DNA of 42,438 nucleotides from an uncultured Eubacteriales bacterium (GTDB taxonomy: Bacteria; Bacillota; Clostridia; Oscillospirales; Acutalibacteraceae): NCBI GenBank assembly GCA_948823415.1, contig CAQKRU010000007.1, positions 1-42,438 on the forward strand, written 5' to 3'. Shown here in pieces: positions 41,089-42,438 of the stretch. The stretch's first letter is position 1. Each line of letters begins with the position of its first letter. Under the pieces are notes generated by a model. The model worked only from the letters and a program-made list of their open reading frames with translations, was not told where the DNA came from and searched no databases. The position numbers and the translations under genes were made by a program.

Positions 41089-42369
41089 GTGGATTTATTG
41101 ACAAAGGCGGTTCGTGGTACGCAAGACATTTTGCCAAGAGATAGCTATAAGCGGCGGTTTGTTGAAGATATAATGCTGAAAGAGGCCAGCTTGTATGGCT
41201 TTAAGGAGATTCGAACACCGGTTTTTGAGCATACGGAACTTTTTGACCGAGGCGTTGGCGACGGTACGGACATTGTGCAGAAGGAAATGTATACGTTTAA
41301 CGACAGAGGCGGACGCTCGTTAACGTTAAAGCCGGAGGGGACGGTATCGGCAGTTCGTGCAATGCTTGAGCATGGGCTTTTTAACGACGCGTTGCCTATA
41401 AAATTGACGTATATTACGCCTTGCTACAGATATGAAAAGCCGCAGGCTGGGAGGTATCGGGAGTTTTATCAGTTTGGAGTAGAGATGTTTGGCGCTGGTG
41501 CGCCGGCAGCAGACGCTGAAATTATTTGTTTGGCCAAAACTTTGTTTGACCGCCTTGGGGTTTCGAATTTGACGCTGGAGATTAACTCGATTGGCTGCCC
41601 CGCTTGCAGAAAAAATTATCAAGCCGCGCTAAAGAAATATTTTTACGAGCGTAAGGACAATTTGTGCAAGACGTGCATAGACCGTTTGGAGCGCAACCCT
41701 ATGCGGATTGTTGACTGTAAAAATCCAGAGTGCCAAAGTGTAGCCCAAAACGCACCGGATATTATTGACTTTTTGTGCGACGATTGCCGGACACATTTTG
41801 ATGTGGTTCAGAAATATTTGGATAATTCTAAAATAGAATATAAAATTAACCCAAAGATAGTCCGTGGGCTCGATTATTACACCAAAACGGTATTTGAGTT
41901 TGTCTCGCAAGCAGATTCACAAAGAAGTTTAGTTTGTGGTGGCGGCGGTCGCTATGATGGTTTGATTGAAGAAATTGGAGGGCCTTCAATGCCGGCAGTT
42001 GGCTTTGGCGTGGGAGTAGAGCGCTTACTGCTTTTGATGGAATCGCAAAAAGTCAATATTCCAAAGCCCAAGTCTTGTGACCTATTTATTGCGGCAATCG
42101 GCGAAGAAGCTGGATTTAAAGCTTTTGAATTAGCCAAAAAATTGAGGGAAGCCTCCGTTTATGCGGAACTGGATGTTGCAGAAAGAGGACTCAAAGCTCA
42201 ACTTAAATATGCAAGCAAAATTAATGCGCGGTTCTGCTTGGTGTTAGGGGAATCAGAGCTTGCAAGTGGTCAGGCAGAAGTTAAAAATATGACTACCGGC
42301 GAAAAATTTAATATAAACCTGGATGATAAAAAGTTTGTGGAAGACTGGATTGTGCATCAAAAGATATGA
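41089..42369 (+). CDS. hisS: Histidyl-tRNA synthetase
   Basis: HisRS charges tRNA-His in the cytosol. The 426-residue protein starts at GTG 41089 with GAGGAGGG upstream and the typical MDLLTKAVRGTQDILPRDSYK. Class II motifs: the motif 1 region EIRTPVFEHTELFDRGVG, motif 2 YRYEKPQAGRYREFYQFGVE, the His-specific GLDYYTKTVFE, and motif 3 VGFGVGVERLLLLM, then the anticodon-binding domain (about 330-426) with LKYASKINARFCLVLGE. An internal Cys-rich insertion (CPACRKN, CKTC, CDDC) could bind zinc, as in many clostridial HisRS. It probably has its own promoter; aspS often follows, but the window ends. Past the stop, 42370-42438 shows nothing recognisable. Confidence 0.97.
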   Translation: MDLLTKAVRGTQDILPRDSYKRRFVEDIMLKEASLYGFKEIRTPVFEHTELFDRGVGDGTDIVQKEMYTFNDRGGRSLTLKPEGTVSAVRAMLEHGLFNDALPIKLTYITPCYRYEKPQAGRYREFYQFGVEMFGAGAPAADAEIICLAKTLFDRLGVSNLTLEINSIGCPACRKNYQAALKKYFYERKDNLCKTCIDRLERNPMRIVDCKNPECQSVAQNAPDIIDFLCDDCRTHFDVVQKYLDNSKIEYKINPKIVRGLDYYTKTVFEFVSQADSQRSLVCGGGGRYDGLIEEIGGPSMPAVGFGVGVERLLLLMESQKVNIPKPKSCDLFIAAIGEEAGFKAFELAKKLREASVYAELDVAERGLKAQLKYASKINARFCLVLGESELASGQAEVKNMTTGEKFNINLDDKKFVEDWIVHQKI

Positions 42370-42438
42370 ATTTACAAAAGTATTAACTGACCTTATGTAA
42401 TCTGAGTAAAAAATTTAATCCAAAAAATCCTTTAGCTT

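Overview
This window looks like a chromosomal segment of an anaerobic, endospore-forming Firmicute of the class Clostridia. The basis is spo0A, spoIVB, spoIIE, a cwlD-like amidase and a gerA-gerB-gerC operon, the ctsR-mcsA-mcsB-clpC heat-shock operon, HPr kinase, and a zinc-finger type ribosomal protein S4. Start codons other than ATG are common: TTG or GTG is the best-supported start for infA, rpoA, ctsR, aroB, spoIVB, the cwlD-like gene, the class B PBP and hisS. I saw no rRNA, tRNA, CRISPR array or insertion sequence.

Layout. (1) 1-4470: end of the spc/alpha ribosomal operon, in order map (5' cut), a KOW RNA-binding protein, infA, rpmJ, rpsM, rpsK, rpsD, rpoA, rplQ, closed by a terminator. 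A 50-bp unit repeated four times begins inside the 3' end of infA. (2) 4470-8100: an accessory block between two core operons. It holds a small RHH-like protein behind a perfect palindrome, a peptide with a double-glycine leader followed by a GNAT acetyltransferase, a coiled-coil protein of unknown function, a secreted transglutaminase-like cysteine protease homologue, and a 36-residue Cys/Asn-rich membrane peptide on the minus strand. (3) 8250-12950: ctsR-mcsA-mcsB-clpC behind a promoter flanked by two CtsR-type boxes. (4) 13030-16885: aroB-aroA-aroC-chorismate mutase, a tightly coupled shikimate/chorismate operon. (5) 17060-23715: one 2145-residue surface protein made largely of MBG/YDG-like repeats, preceded by a short overlapping ORF. 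(6) 23883-30979: sporulation and germination: spoIVB, spo0A, a minus-strand DUF421-DUF4363 pair, and gerA-gerB-gerC. (7) 31000-35714: hprK-murB-rapZ-whiA-cwlD-like, without the yvcK gene that usually sits between rapZ and whiA. (8) 35706-42369: spoIIE (minus strand), a class B penicillin-binding protein, a methylglyoxal-synthase-like gene lacking three catalytic residues, and hisS.

How it fits together. The core blocks cover translation and transcription, protein quality control by arginine phosphorylation and ClpC, aromatic amino-acid supply, envelope synthesis, carbon-catabolite signalling, and spore formation and germination. The points most worth a second look are the GG-leader peptide with its GNAT neighbour, the MgsA homologue with changed active-site residues, the infA-derived minisatellite, the McsB with an altered phospho-arginine motif, and the secreted protease homologue in the AT-rich accessory block. 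All functional calls rest on reading the translated sequence and remembered family features; no database search was run.
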